Positions 26,728 through 35,227 of a stretch of 64,000 bases of DNA are shown piece after piece. How positions within the stretch are numbered: position 1 is the stretch's first letter; every line of letters starts with the position of its first letter. Source of the stretch: JBMNGO01 sp050949885 (GTDB taxonomy: Bacteria > Bacillota > Syntrophomonadia > Syntrophomonadales > Syntrophomonadaceae); assembly GCA_050949885.1 (NCBI GenBank), contig JBMNGO010000005.1, positions 248,001 to 312,000 on the forward strand. Reading direction: 5' to 3'. The notes under the pieces were generated by a model that saw only the letters and a list, made by a program, of their open reading frames with translations, did no database searches and had not been told where the DNA came from. Made by a program: the position numbers and the translations under genes.

Positions 26728-26925
26728 GTGGTCGATGTTGAAGTAATTTTTAGGATTGCTGGAATTGGGATATTAATATCTGTCCTATCTATTGTACTCA
26801 AGCAGGCTAAAAAAGAAGAACAAGCGGAAATGCTTACCTTGGCCGGGGTTGTGGTGGTTTTGATTATTGTTGTCCAGCTGTTAAATCAGCTCTTTACAGT
26901 AGTGCGAAGCGTTTTTAATCTTTAA
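26728..26925 (+). CDS. spoIIIAC: Stage III sporulation protein AC
   Basis: 65 residues with two membrane segments (IFRIAGIGILISVLSIVLKQA and LTLAGVVVVLIIVVQLL), the usual SpoIIIAC size. GTG 26728 is preferred because a G-rich Shine-Dalgarno stretch sits 7 bases before it; the ATG at 26713 lies inside that stretch. SpoIIIAC/AD are channel membrane subunits. Confidence 0.9.
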   Translation: MVDVEVIFRIAGIGILISVLSIVLKQAKKEEQAEMLTLAGVVVVLIIVVQLLNQLFTVVRSVFNL

Positions 26926-27022
26926 CCAACCCCAACACCATCCCAATAATAGGTCAAGGTCCCATTATAAGAAGTAACAAACGCTGATATCGCTACAGCA
27001 TTTCTAAAAAAGGGGAGAGAAA

Positions 27023-27412
27023 ATGGAAATAGCTCAGGTAGTTGGATTAGCCCTGGTAACAACAATACTTCTCCTAATCTTACGCCATGAACAGCCTGTA
27101 ATGGCAGTAGTTCTCAGCATAGTCTTTGGAATTGTCATTTTCATTTTTTTGATAGATAAGCTGGCTTCGATAATAAGTGTTATGGAGGAACTAACCAGAA
27201 GGGCTGAGATCAACTATTTTTTTCTATCCACAGTACTAAAAATCCTGGGGGTAGCTTATATTGGAGAATTTGCAGCAGCTATTTGCCAGGATGCAGGAGC
27301 CGAGGTAGTGGCCAAAAAGGTGGAATTTGCCACCAAGATCATAATAGCTGTCATGGCTCTGCCAATTATGGTTGCTATTCTGGAGTCTCTGGTTGAGCTT
27401 ATCCCCATATAA
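27023..27412 (+). CDS. spoIIIAD: Stage III sporulation protein AD
   Basis: 129 residues, four membrane segments, related to SpoIIIAC by duplication. Includes the conserved stretch FLSTVLKILGVAYIGEFAAA. ATG after AGGGGAGAG. Confidence 0.93.
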   Translation: MEIAQVVGLALVTTILLLILRHEQPVMAVVLSIVFGIVIFIFLIDKLASIISVMEELTRRAEINYFFLSTVLKILGVAYIGEFAAAICQDAGAEVVAKKVEFATKIIIAVMALPIMVAILESLVELIPI

Positions 27413-27510
27413 GAGAAATTAGCTTTATTGTATTTCTGTTGCTCTTTGGCCAAGCCCTAGGTCTTAGCAGTCCAGATATCTTAAAAATAACCCTAAAGTG
27501 AGTGTTGCCG

Positions 27511-28683
27511 GTGAATAGATTGCTGTTATGGTCTATTACTATTCTAATGGTGTTAATAATGCCCAGTGGTCTAGCGGCTGCAACTGAAGAGGTACCATTG
27601 CTTAGCCTGGAAGAAACCATGAAAAGTCTGGATTTTAGTGTTCTTGAGGAATACAAGAATAATGTTGATGGTGAAATTAATTTTTTTATGGAGCGTAAGC
27701 CGGTGAAAGAATGGATTACCGATTTTATCAAGGGGGATTGGGAGTTCGATATTTCCACAGCAGGAGAAAGTTGTTTTAGATTCTTTTTCCGAGAAGTGGC
27801 AGCTAATTCAAGTCTCTTGGGCAAACTGCTGATTCTATCCATAGTGGCCGCCCTGCTGGTAAATCTGCAGACCGCCTTCTCTACAGGAGTTGCCAGGGTT
27901 TCATACCTTACTTGCTTTTTAGCCCTGGCTGCCATTGCCATAGGGACCTTCAAAGTAGTTCTGGCTATTGGCCAACAAACTATAGATAATATGGTGACAT
28001 TTATGATGGGAATGCTTCCGCAAATGCTGATTCTTACTGCAGGTATGGGAAACATTAATTCTTCGGTTATGCTTTTTCCCGTGCTGATGACCACCTCTAC
28101 GGCTTTGGCCAATGCCATTAATAATATTGTGTTTCCTCTTATTATTATGTCAGCCATATTGAGCATGGTTAACCATATGTCAGACAGCCTGAAGGTCGAG
28201 AAAATGGCCAAATTCTTTACCCAAATGGCTCAAATATCCCTGGGTTTCTTTTTCACCATTTTCGTCGGCCTGGTAACCTTACGGGCCATATATGCCTCAG
28301 TATTGGATAAGGTAGCTCTCCGTACCACCAAGTTTATTGCCGATAATGCAATACCCGTAGTAGGCAAAATGTTTTCCGATACTATAGAAGTTGCGGCTGG
28401 CTATGTGTTAATGCTGAAGCAGGCTTTGGGCGTTTTGGGAGTGATTATTGTGTTAGGTATTATTGCTTTGCCTGTGCTGAAAATTGCCGCTATATTTTTT
28501 ATTTATAAAATTGCCGCCGCCATTGCTGAGCCCCTGGGGGATTCTAAAACTGCCGGCATTTTGGAAACAATGGGCTCCCATCTGCTATTGATGATGGCCG
28601 CTGTCACTACAGTGGGATTGATGTTTTTCATAATGATAGCCATAGTAGCAGGGCTGTCCAATCAGATGGTATTGCTTCGCTAG
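27511..28683 (+). CDS. spoIIIAE: Stage III sporulation protein AE
   Basis: About 390 residues: N-terminal signal-type segment (LLLWSITILMVLIMPSGLAA), then an extracellular portion and eight to nine membrane helices, with the family stretch GMLPQMLILTAGMGNINSS. Polytopic core of the SpoIIIA channel. Start either GTG 27511 (chosen by spacing from AGTGAG) or GTG 27502. Confidence 0.93.
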   Translation: MNRLLLWSITILMVLIMPSGLAAATEEVPLLSLEETMKSLDFSVLEEYKNNVDGEINFFMERKPVKEWITDFIKGDWEFDISTAGESCFRFFFREVAANSSLLGKLLILSIVAALLVNLQTAFSTGVARVSYLTCFLALAAIAIGTFKVVLAIGQQTIDNMVTFMMGMLPQMLILTAGMGNINSSVMLFPVLMTTSTALANAINNIVFPLIIMSAILSMVNHMSDSLKVEKMAKFFTQMAQISLGFFFTIFVGLVTLRAIYASVLDKVALRTTKFIADNAIPVVGKMFSDTIEVAAGYVLMLKQALGVLGVIIVLGIIALPVLKIAAIFFIYKIAAAIAEPLGDSKTAGILETMGSHLLLMMAAVTTVGLMFFIMIAIVAGLSNQMVLLR

Positions 28684-28694
28684 GGAGTGGTGCT

Positions 28695-29279
28695 ATGTTC
28701 TTTTTGGCCGAAATCGTAAGAAATGTTCTGGTAATAATAATCGTTGCCAGCTTTTTGGAAATTTTACTTCCCGAAGGGAGAATAAAACCCTTTGTGCGAT
28801 TTTCTATTGGATTATTCATTCTAATTGCAGTTTTAACTCCTTCACTGGCTTGGCTTTTCAATGATAAAAGCTTTCAGGTAGACCTCTGGCACCATCCGGT
28901 GAGGAAAGGCACGGATGTGGAGAAAATCGAAGCAACCGGCCAAGAGATTAATCGTCAGATAATGGACAGCCAACAGGCCTTGATTCGGGAAAAGATGCAG
29001 GGACAAATCAGTGCGGTGGTAATGCTGGTACCGGGAGTGGAAGAAGCCTATACAGAAGCTGTAATTGATGAAAATGGCACACTGAGCAGGGTCAACATCG
29101 TTGTCAAGGGTGAAAAACACCAGCTGACTCATGATAGAGATGTTGGTGTTTTCTCCTCCGAAGCTGATTTAATGAATCGCAGCCTAAAAGAGCAAATAGA
29201 CAAAAAAATCAGACAGGTAGTTAAAAATCTTTACGGCCTTTCGGAGGAGAAAATAGATATTAAATTTGCGGGGGGATAA
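28695..29279 (+). CDS. spoIIIAF: Stage III sporulation protein AF
   Basis: 194 residues. Two N-terminal membrane segments (VLVIIIVASFLEILLP, FSIGLFILIAVLTPSL) precede a ring-building-motif-type domain of about 120 residues with VPGVEEAYTEAVIDENGTL. ATG after GGAGTGG. Confidence 0.92.
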   Translation: MFFLAEIVRNVLVIIIVASFLEILLPEGRIKPFVRFSIGLFILIAVLTPSLAWLFNDKSFQVDLWHHPVRKGTDVEKIEATGQEINRQIMDSQQALIREKMQGQISAVVMLVPGVEEAYTEAVIDENGTLSRVNIVVKGEKHQLTHDRDVGVFSSEADLMNRSLKEQIDKKIRQVVKNLYGLSEEKIDIKFAGG

Positions 29280-29284
29280 AGGAG

Positions 29285-29878
29285 ATGCTTGAAGAATGGA
29301 TCAGAACGGTTAAGGCCAGTGATGACAAACAGCCTATTCTATCCGGGAAAAAGACCAGGTATGTGATTGTAATTATGATTTGCCTGGGACTGCTGGCGTT
29401 AATTTGGCCTTCCAGCAGCTACAACGGCGTGGTGGAGTCTTCACCAGGGATAAGTGCAAGTGATTATCAGCCCTTGGATACCACCAAAGGACAAATCATT
29501 GCAGAACTGGAAGCAATCCTGGCACAGGTTGAAGGTGCCGGGCAGGTTGAAGTAAGCCTTACTTTGGCGTCAGATGGAATAATGACCTACGCCACCAATC
29601 AGCGTCATGAAGAAAGGGAAACCCAGGAGGAAGATAGCCGGGGGGTTAAAAAGACCAGCCATGAAACGAGTACCAGTGAGGATCTTGCAGTATCTTCGGG
29701 AGAGCCTCTCTTAGTGGAGAAAAAGTATCCCCAAGTCACCGGGGTATTAGTTGTAGCGGATGGAGCTAACCTCCCGGAAATACAGGAGAGATTGACTAAT
29801 GCTACTGCTACTTTACTGCAGATTCCTGCTCACAAGGTAAGGGTAATGCCCAGAAAGGGTGATAATAATGGTTATTAA
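29285..29878 (+). CDS. spoIIIAG: Stage III sporulation protein AG
   Basis: 197 residues, one membrane segment (TRYVIVIMICLGLLALIW) and a ring-forming domain split by a charged insertion rich in Glu and Thr, as in the Bacillus ring protein, which builds a 30-subunit ring. The 3' end overlaps spoIIIAH. Confidence 0.92.
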   Translation: MLEEWIRTVKASDDKQPILSGKKTRYVIVIMICLGLLALIWPSSSYNGVVESSPGISASDYQPLDTTKGQIIAELEAILAQVEGAGQVEVSLTLASDGIMTYATNQRHEERETQEEDSRGVKKTSHETSTSEDLAVSSGEPLLVEKKYPQVTGVLVVADGANLPEIQERLTNATATLLQIPAHKVRVMPRKGDNNGY

Positions 29879-30404
29879 TAAAAAGAAAACACTAATCATA
29901 ATAGCTGCAATGGTGCTGGTTTTTGCTCTGAGTACATTTATGAGCCAATGGGGGGATAAGGATCCTCAAGCGTACCCCGACAATCTACCGGATAATAATG
30001 GAACTGTAGACGTCAATATTGATCAGCAACAGAAAAAGGATAGAGTCAGGGATTTCTTTGCCGAATACCGTATGGAAAGGGAACGTATAAGGAGTAAAGA
30101 GATTGAAATGCTCAGAGAGATTTTAGATGATCATGCCAGTGAGGAAAAAATCCGGGAAGCGGCTGCACTGCGGTTGGTGGAGATATCTACTGATATGGAA
30201 AGGGAAATGAAGGTAGAAAACCTGGTAAAAGCCAGGGGTTATAACGAGTGCGTGGTAATTATTCAATCTGAAAACACCACTGTTGTGATCGAATCAGACA
30301 CAGCCAGACTGGATAAGGAAGAGGAAATAAAGGATTTGGTCAGTTCAGCCATCCAGGTCAGCAGTGACAGCATTTCTATTATTGTCAGGGAACCTTCCCC
30401 TTAA
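29868..30404 (+). CDS. spoIIIAH: Stage III sporulation protein AH
   Basis: 178 residues. N-terminal membrane anchor (TLIIIAAMVLVFALSTF), coiled-coil region, then the SpoIIQ/FliF-like ring domain ending near SISIIVREPSP. It reaches across the septum to SpoIIQ in Bacillus. ATG 29868 follows AAGGGTGAT and overlaps spoIIIAG by 11 bases. Last gene of the operon. Confidence 0.93.
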   Translation: MVINKKKTLIIIAAMVLVFALSTFMSQWGDKDPQAYPDNLPDNNGTVDVNIDQQQKKDRVRDFFAEYRMERERIRSKEIEMLREILDDHASEEKIREAAALRLVEISTDMEREMKVENLVKARGYNECVVIIQSENTTVVIESDTARLDKEEEIKDLVSSAIQVSSDSISIIVREPSP

Positions 30405-30429
30405 AAAGCATGTATACATGGCGAAAACA

Positions 30430-30458
30430 TTGAAATGAGAAAACATTATACATATAAT
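30430..30458 (+). promoter_or_regulatory. Sigma-A promoter of the carboxylase gene
   Basis: TTGAAA (30430-30435), 17-base spacer, TATAAT (30453-30458): close to consensus. Separates the carboxylase from the sporulation operon. Confidence 0.7.
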
Positions 30459-30460
30459 AA

Positions 30461-30500
30461 TATAGATTACAATCTATACTCAGGTCTGAGGGCCTGAGTA
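30461..30500 (+). promoter_or_regulatory. Two adjacent perfect inverted repeats at the carboxylase transcript start
   Basis: TATAGATT-AC-AATCTATA (30461-30478) lies at the expected start site. TACTCAGG (30477-30484) pairs perfectly with CCTGAGTA (30493-30500) as a leader hairpin. The first looks like an operator, the second like an RNA element; no T-tract follows. Confidence 0.5.
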
Positions 30501-30554
30501 TATTAATATATATATACTTAATTTACATTTTTTCCAATAATTGGGGAGGTTTAT

Positions 30555-32471
30555 ATGGGTAAAATTCGCATTACAGACACAAGTCTTAGAGATGGACATC
30601 AAAGCCTGTGGGCAACCAGAATGAAAACTGAAGATATGGTGCCAATTTTGGATAAGCTGGATAATGTGGGCTATCATTCCCTGGAAGTATGGGGTGGGGC
30701 CACTTTTGATGTATGTATGCGGTTTCTCAATGAAGATCCGTGGGAACGGTTAAGGACCATACGCCAGCATGTTAAGAAGACCAAGCTGCAGATGTTGCTT
30801 AGGGGGCAGTCACTGGTAGGATATAATCACTATCCAGATGATATAGTGGAAAAATTCGTGGAAATGGCTGCTGAAAACGGGATTGATATTTTTAGAGTAT
30901 TTGATGCACTTAATGATATTAGAAATTTGGAAACTTGTATGCGAACCGTCAAAAAAATGGGCAAGCACACCCAGGCATGTGTGGTATATACAATAAGCCC
31001 AGTTCACTCTATACAGCATTTTGTTGAAACAGCTTTAAAGCTACAGGATATGGGAGCCGATTCCATCTGCATAAAAGATATGGCCGGTCTCCTTTCTCCT
31101 TATATATCCTTTGATCTTGTGAAAGCTATGAAGGAAAACCTTGATATTCCCGTACAGCTGCACACTCACTATATAGGAGGACTGGCAATGGCTACCCTAC
31201 TCAAAGCTGTTGAGGCAGGTGTTGATGTGGTGGATACTGCCAGTGTTCCTTTGGCCTTCGGTTCTTCCCAGCCCCCAGTGGAGACCCTGGTGAGAGCGTT
31301 ACAGGACTCTGATGCAGATACTGGGATGGATTTGGCCAAATTGTTTGAAATTGCCGACTATTTTGACAAACTCAGAAAAGTACGAGGCTTTGAACGTGGG
31401 GTTACCAGAATAACTGATATGAAGGTCTTTGAACATCAAGTTCCTGGTGGGATGATATCCAACTTTATTTCCCAGCTGGAAGAACAGAATGCAACTGATC
31501 GCATTGGTGAAGTTTTGGAAGAAATACCCCGGGTTAGAAAAGACATGGGATATCCGCCGTTGGTTACTCCCACCAGCCAAATAATCAGTACCCAGGCAGT
31601 AGTAAATGTTTTAGTAGGAGAGAGGTATAAAATATGCCCGGGTGAGGTAAAAGATTATGTCAGAGGTCTTTATGGTAAACCGCCAGTAGAAATTAGTGAG
31701 GAGATAAAACAAAAGATTATTGGTGATGAAGAAGTTACAAAGGTAAGACCAGCTGATTTATTAGAACCCATTTGGGAAAAATGTTCCCAGGAAACTGCTG
31801 GCGTGGCCAAGAGCGATGAAGATGTTTTGCTGTATGCCCTGTTCCCTCAGGTAGCCTTAAAATTTTTGGAAAATAGAAACTCAGGAAAACTAAACTCAGA
31901 AAGTTCCGCCAACGGAATAATTGAACCGAAACAGAAAAACCATGCGGCCGTTGCTGTGGAACATGAAGGAGATGGCAATATGGATATCGATGAAGTAAGA
32001 GAATTAGTAAGAATATTAGAGGAGTCTCAGCTGGAAGAAATGGATCTGCAAAAAGGCAATTGCAGGCTGATTTTGCGCAAATCAGCCAACGGAAATAGTT
32101 GTACGGAGCTAAAGGTTAATGCTTCCCCGGTAGATTCAGCTGGGCAGGCTTCGGTTGCTGTTGAGAAAACCTTTGAACAAACTGCACAACCTAAAGAGAT
32201 TCCTGCCTATGATCCTGATGCCAGCGACGTTGAAAAAGTACTGGCGCCAATGACCGGTACTTTCTACTCCAGCTCTTCTCCGGAAGCGGATCCCTTTGTA
32301 GAGTTGGGAGATCATGTAGAAGAAGGCGAAACCCTATGCCTCTTTGAAGCAATGAAGCTTATCAATGAAATCAATTCCGAGTGTGATGGGACCATTGTGG
32401 AAATACTGGCCCAAAATGGTGAAACGGTAAAACAGGGACAGGTTCTTTTCCTCATAAAAAAAGACAGTTAA
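30555..32471 (+). CDS. Carboxyltransferase (PycB/OadA type) fused to AccB-type biotin carrier
   Basis: 638 residues. Residues 1-~450 are a PycB/OadA carboxyltransferase: TDTSLRDGHQS metal-binding loop, CIKDMAGLL with the carboxylated Lys, QLHTH metal ligands, VTPTSQ with the catalytic Thr. The usual T-S/T-G after the metal-binding HxH is here Y-I-G-G. A linker (~450-475) joins residues 476-638, which are not the short OadA biotin domain but a whole AccB: MDIDEVRELVRILEES at its start, PEADPF thumb, EAMKL with biotinyl Lys601. It stands where Bacillus has accB-accC. The biotin carboxylase partner is not in the window; substrate could be pyruvate/oxaloacetate or another acyl-CoA. Confidence 0.9.
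   Translation: MGKIRITDTSLRDGHQSLWATRMKTEDMVPILDKLDNVGYHSLEVWGGATFDVCMRFLNEDPWERLRTIRQHVKKTKLQMLLRGQSLVGYNHYPDDIVEKFVEMAAENGIDIFRVFDALNDIRNLETCMRTVKKMGKHTQACVVYTISPVHSIQHFVETALKLQDMGADSICIKDMAGLLSPYISFDLVKAMKENLDIPVQLHTHYIGGLAMATLLKAVEAGVDVVDTASVPLAFGSSQPPVETLVRALQDSDADTGMDLAKLFEIADYFDKLRKVRGFERGVTRITDMKVFEHQVPGGMISNFISQLEEQNATDRIGEVLEEIPRVRKDMGYPPLVTPTSQIISTQAVVNVLVGERYKICPGEVKDYVRGLYGKPPVEISEEIKQKIIGDEEVTKVRPADLLEPIWEKCSQETAGVAKSDEDVLLYALFPQVALKFLENRNSGKLNSESSANGIIEPKQKNHAAVAVEHEGDGNMDIDEVRELVRILEESQLEEMDLQKGNCRLILRKSANGNSCTELKVNASPVDSAGQASVAVEKTFEQTAQPKEIPAYDPDASDVEKVLAPMTGTFYSSSSPEADPFVELGDHVEEGETLCLFEAMKLINEINSECDGTIVEILAQNGETVKQGQVLFLIKKDS
31966..31982 (+). promoter_or_regulatory. Internal ribosome-binding site and ATG for free AccB
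   Basis: AAGGAG (31966-31971) lies 8 bases before an in-frame ATG (31980) exactly at the start of the AccB-like part. It could yield a separate 163-residue biotin carrier, normal AccB length. Confidence 0.55.
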
Positions 32472-32525
32472 ATAGTTATTAACTCATTATACTTGGAACG
32501 GCAGATGGTTATGCTATTAGTAGAG

Positions 32526-32555
32526 TTGCTTATCCGGGGCTTTATCTGGTAAAAT
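32526..32555 (+). promoter_or_regulatory. Possible promoter for the asp23 cluster
   Basis: TTGCTT (32526-32531), 18-base spacer, TAAAAT (32550-32555), 31 bases before asp23. Confidence 0.35.
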
Positions 32556-32585
32556 AAACTACATACTAATTGGAGGTGGAAGTAA

Positions 32586-32987
32586 ATGGAAGCCAAGAAG
32601 CCCGAAATTAATACAGAGCTCGGTTCCATAAGAATAGCTGATGAGGTTGTCTCTACGGTAGCAGGCCTTGCAGCCATTGAGGTTGACGGGGTTGTTAATA
32701 TGAGCGGCGGATGGGGGCTGGATCTGGCTGAAAAGCTAGGGAGAAAGAATTTCGGCAAGGGTATTAAAGTTGAAGTAACCGACGATAAGACCAAAATAGA
32801 TATTTATATAGTCGTACAATATGGTTATCCTATTCCCAGAGTCGCTGAGAATGTCCAGAGAGAAATTAAAAAAGCGGTTGAGGCTATGACAGGCTTAATA
32901 GTAGCTGAAGTTAATGTTCATATAGTGGCTGTTTCCATGAAAAAGGAGGGCAACATAACCGATAGCGAAGTAATTGCCACTGAATAG
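32586..32987 (+). CDS. Asp23/Gls24 family envelope stress protein
   Basis: 133 residues with the whole Asp23 domain: LGSIRIADEVVSTVAGLAA, then VQYGYPIPRVAENVQREIKKAVEAMTG. Located next to nusB as yqhY is in Bacillus, where it affects fatty acid synthesis. ATG after GGAGGTGG. Cytoplasmic; AmaP downstream may tether it to the membrane. Confidence 0.92.
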   Translation: MEAKKPEINTELGSIRIADEVVSTVAGLAAIEVDGVVNMSGGWGLDLAEKLGRKNFGKGIKVEVTDDKTKIDIYIVVQYGYPIPRVAENVQREIKKAVEAMTGLIVAEVNVHIVAVSMKKEGNITDSEVIATE

Positions 32988-33009
32988 CTGTTTATGGCAT
33001 ACTATTTTT

Positions 33010-33034
33010 AACCCCCTGCTTAAATCAGGGGGTT
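33010..33034 (+). terminator. Hairpin between asp23 and amaP
   Basis: A perfect 9-bp stem (33010-33018 with 33026-33034) without a long T-tract; perhaps a partial terminator that sets the asp23 to amaP ratio. Confidence 0.5.
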
Positions 33035-33065
33035 ATATGTATTAATTAGGATAGAGGGTGGCAAC

Positions 33066-33605
33066 ATGAAAGTTTTATGGCGGCTTGTCTTATTGATTTA
33101 CAACTTGGGGCTATTAGTCCTGGCAGGCTTTGCTCTGGTAGCAGCCATGGGCAGACCCGAACCGGTTACATATATCAGCCAAGCTATGGCAACTCCCCAG
33201 AACCGGATTATTGTGGGGATAATTGCCATATTAGCTATGGTAGCAGCTATTGCTGTTATTTTTTCTGTTTTCAAAACCAAATCTGAGTCCAGTTCTTACC
33301 TGGTAAGCAAGGAATTGCTGGGAGAAATATGTATAACCGTCCCGGCTATTAAATTGTTGATAATGAAGGCAGTTCACAAGGTGGAGGGGGTAAAAGAAGT
33401 CAGACCGTCTGTCCACAAGGGATCCAACGGAGTCATAATTAAGATACATACCTTAATTAACCCTGACTATCCGGTTCCCGAATTGAGCAAAAAAGTACAG
33501 GAGACAGTCAAGAAACAGTTGGAAGAGTTAGGAGGTCTCCAGGTTGATGAAGTGAGAATCCTGACCGATGATTTTAATACAGGCAATAAACAGGCTGGTA
33601 TTTAA
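33066..33605 (+). CDS. amaP: AmaP-like membrane anchor for Asp23
   Basis: 179 residues. Two N-terminal membrane segments (VLLIYNLGLLVLAGFALVAAM and IVGIIAILAMVAAIAVIFSVF) are followed by a Gls24-like domain. AmaP recruits Asp23 to the membrane in Staphylococcus. ATG after AGGGTGG. Confidence 0.82.
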   Translation: MKVLWRLVLLIYNLGLLVLAGFALVAAMGRPEPVTYISQAMATPQNRIIVGIIAILAMVAAIAVIFSVFKTKSESSSYLVSKELLGEICITVPAIKLLIMKAVHKVEGVKEVRPSVHKGSNGVIIKIHTLINPDYPVPELSKKVQETVKKQLEELGGLQVDEVRILTDDFNTGNKQAGI

Positions 33606-33617
33606 GGGGGCAAAGAA

Positions 33618-33833
33618 ATGTGGGAGAAATTACTTGCTTCACTCCTAAATGAACATCGAAATAAGACTATAGGTGTTTTGTTGGGGTTAGTCGCCAGCAT
33701 ATTGTTTATTACTATTGGCTTTTGGAAAGTCCTCTTTATTATTGTTTTTATCGGGATAGGTTTTTTCATTGGCAAAAGATTGGACGATAATAAAAGCTTG
33801 GATAACTGGTTAGATAATATTTTTAAGAAATAG
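33618..33833 (+). CDS. DUF2273 small membrane protein
   Basis: 71 residues: IGVLLGLVASILFITIGFW and VLFIIVFIGIGFFIGKRLD are two membrane helices. Such proteins accompany Asp23/AmaP in Firmicutes. Function unknown. Confidence 0.85.
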   Translation: MWEKLLASLLNEHRNKTIGVLLGLVASILFITIGFWKVLFIIVFIGIGFFIGKRLDDNKSLDNWLDNIFKK

Positions 33834-33849
33834 ATGAAGGGAGATATAC

Positions 33850-34269
33850 TTGAGCAGAAGAAAGGCCAGGGAATATGCCTTAAAGGTACTTTTCCAAGTT
33901 GACCAGGTTAACAGTGACCCTCAGGCAGCTTTTAATTATCTGCTGCGGGAAGGGCCGTTAAATGAAAAAGACCAGGAATTTTGCTGGGCCCTTATTGAGT
34001 CTTGCCTGCATAACCTGCCTCAGCTTGATCAGCAAATTCTTCAGTTTTCCAGGGATTGCAGTCTGGAGAGAATCCCTTCCATTGATAGGAATATTATGCG
34101 GGTTGCTTTATCCGAAATGTTGCTGCTAAAAAAAACCACCCCTGTAGTAGCAATAGACGAAGCAATTGAAATAGCCAAGAAATATAGTGACGAAGGGTCG
34201 GCCAAATTTATCAATGCCATTTTGGACAAGGTTTTGGTGAAAATAGATGAAGCTATTCCTGGGGATTGA
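33850..34269 (+). CDS. nusB: Transcription antitermination factor NusB
   Basis: 139 residues, all-helical NusB fold: SRRKAREYALKVLFQVD at the start and RNIMRVALSEMLLL, PVVAIDEAIEIAKKYSDEGSAKFINAILDKV at the end. Binds boxA RNA with NusE. Start is TTG after GAAGGGAGATA. The 3' end overlaps the next gene by 23 bases. Confidence 0.95.
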   Translation: MSRRKAREYALKVLFQVDQVNSDPQAAFNYLLREGPLNEKDQEFCWALIESCLHNLPQLDQQILQFSRDCSLERIPSIDRNIMRVALSEMLLLKKTTPVVAIDEAIEIAKKYSDEGSAKFINAILDKVLVKIDEAIPGD

Positions 34270-35209
34270 TACCAGTGCGTACACCAGCTCTATTTCCGTT
34301 GTCGATCAGGATTTTAACGTGATTTTTGATAAGCGGCTACCTCTTAAGGTTGAGGATGGAAAGCGCGGGTTAAGGCAATCACAGGCCCTCTTCCTTCACC
34401 TGCAAAATCTTCCCTTACTTTTCAGGGAATTATCTTCTTTTAGTCCAAATGATATCTGCGCCGCTGCTGTCAGTGCTTTCCCTTGCCGAAAACCAGGGAG
34501 CTATATGCCGGTTTTCTCCGCAGGCAACACGGTTGCCCAAGTCTTGAGCGCCTATAATAATCTTATGCTTTACCAGGTAAGCCACCAAGAGGGTCATATT
34601 ATGGCAGGAATTTTGGATAACAGGAAACTGCTGGCTAGTAAGGAGTTTCTGGCAGTTCACTTTTCTGGCGGCACTTCTGATATTATGCTGGTAAAACGCT
34701 GTAAAAGCCATTTTTTAAGTATTACTCCTTTAATGTCCAGCTCTGACCTATACCCAGGACAACTGGTGGATCGGATCGGTGTTGCTATGGGTTTGCCATT
34801 TCCGGCGGGAAAGGAAATGGAAAAACTAGCCATAACTGTGGATCCGAAGGCCGTGCCCGTAATTCCCTCAGCGGTAAAAAAGGATTCCTTTTCCTTTTCT
34901 GGATTGGAAACCCGGGCCAGACAATTGATGCAAAAAGGAATGGCTCACAACAGCATCGCCTTTTCAATTTTTCGATCTATCGCCAATACCCTGGAGAAAA
35001 GCCTGGCAAAACAAGCAGAGGAGTGGGGCATCAAAGATATACTCCTGGTGGGCGGAGTAATGGCCAACAGTCTAATCCGCAGCCGGTTAGTGCATAGACT
35101 TGAGCACCCGGCAGTGGGACTCAAGCTGCATTTTGCTTCACCCCGGTTAAGTACCGACAATGCAGTGGGTGTGGCCATGATGGCTGCATGTCTCTACCAA
35201 TTAGAATAA
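34247..35209 (+). CDS. Kae1/TsaD-like paralogue
   Basis: 320 residues with the ASKHA fold: FLGIDTSAYTSSISVV instead of the TsaD stretch with CDET, SHQEGHIMAG for the metal-binding HxEGH, and GGVMANSLIRSRL near the end. True TsaD makes t6A on tRNA with TsaB/D/E; missing CDET suggests a paralogue with another role. It overlaps nusB, an arrangement seen in some Clostridia. A TsaD proper should exist elsewhere in the genome. Confidence 0.75.
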   Translation: MKLFLGIDTSAYTSSISVVDQDFNVIFDKRLPLKVEDGKRGLRQSQALFLHLQNLPLLFRELSSFSPNDICAAAVSAFPCRKPGSYMPVFSAGNTVAQVLSAYNNLMLYQVSHQEGHIMAGILDNRKLLASKEFLAVHFSGGTSDIMLVKRCKSHFLSITPLMSSSDLYPGQLVDRIGVAMGLPFPAGKEMEKLAITVDPKAVPVIPSAVKKDSFSFSGLETRARQLMQKGMAHNSIAFSIFRSIANTLEKSLAKQAEEWGIKDILLVGGVMANSLIRSRLVHRLEHPAVGLKLHFASPRLSTDNAVGVAMMAACLYQLE

Positions 35210-35227
35210 AAGCTGAGGTGAAATATA

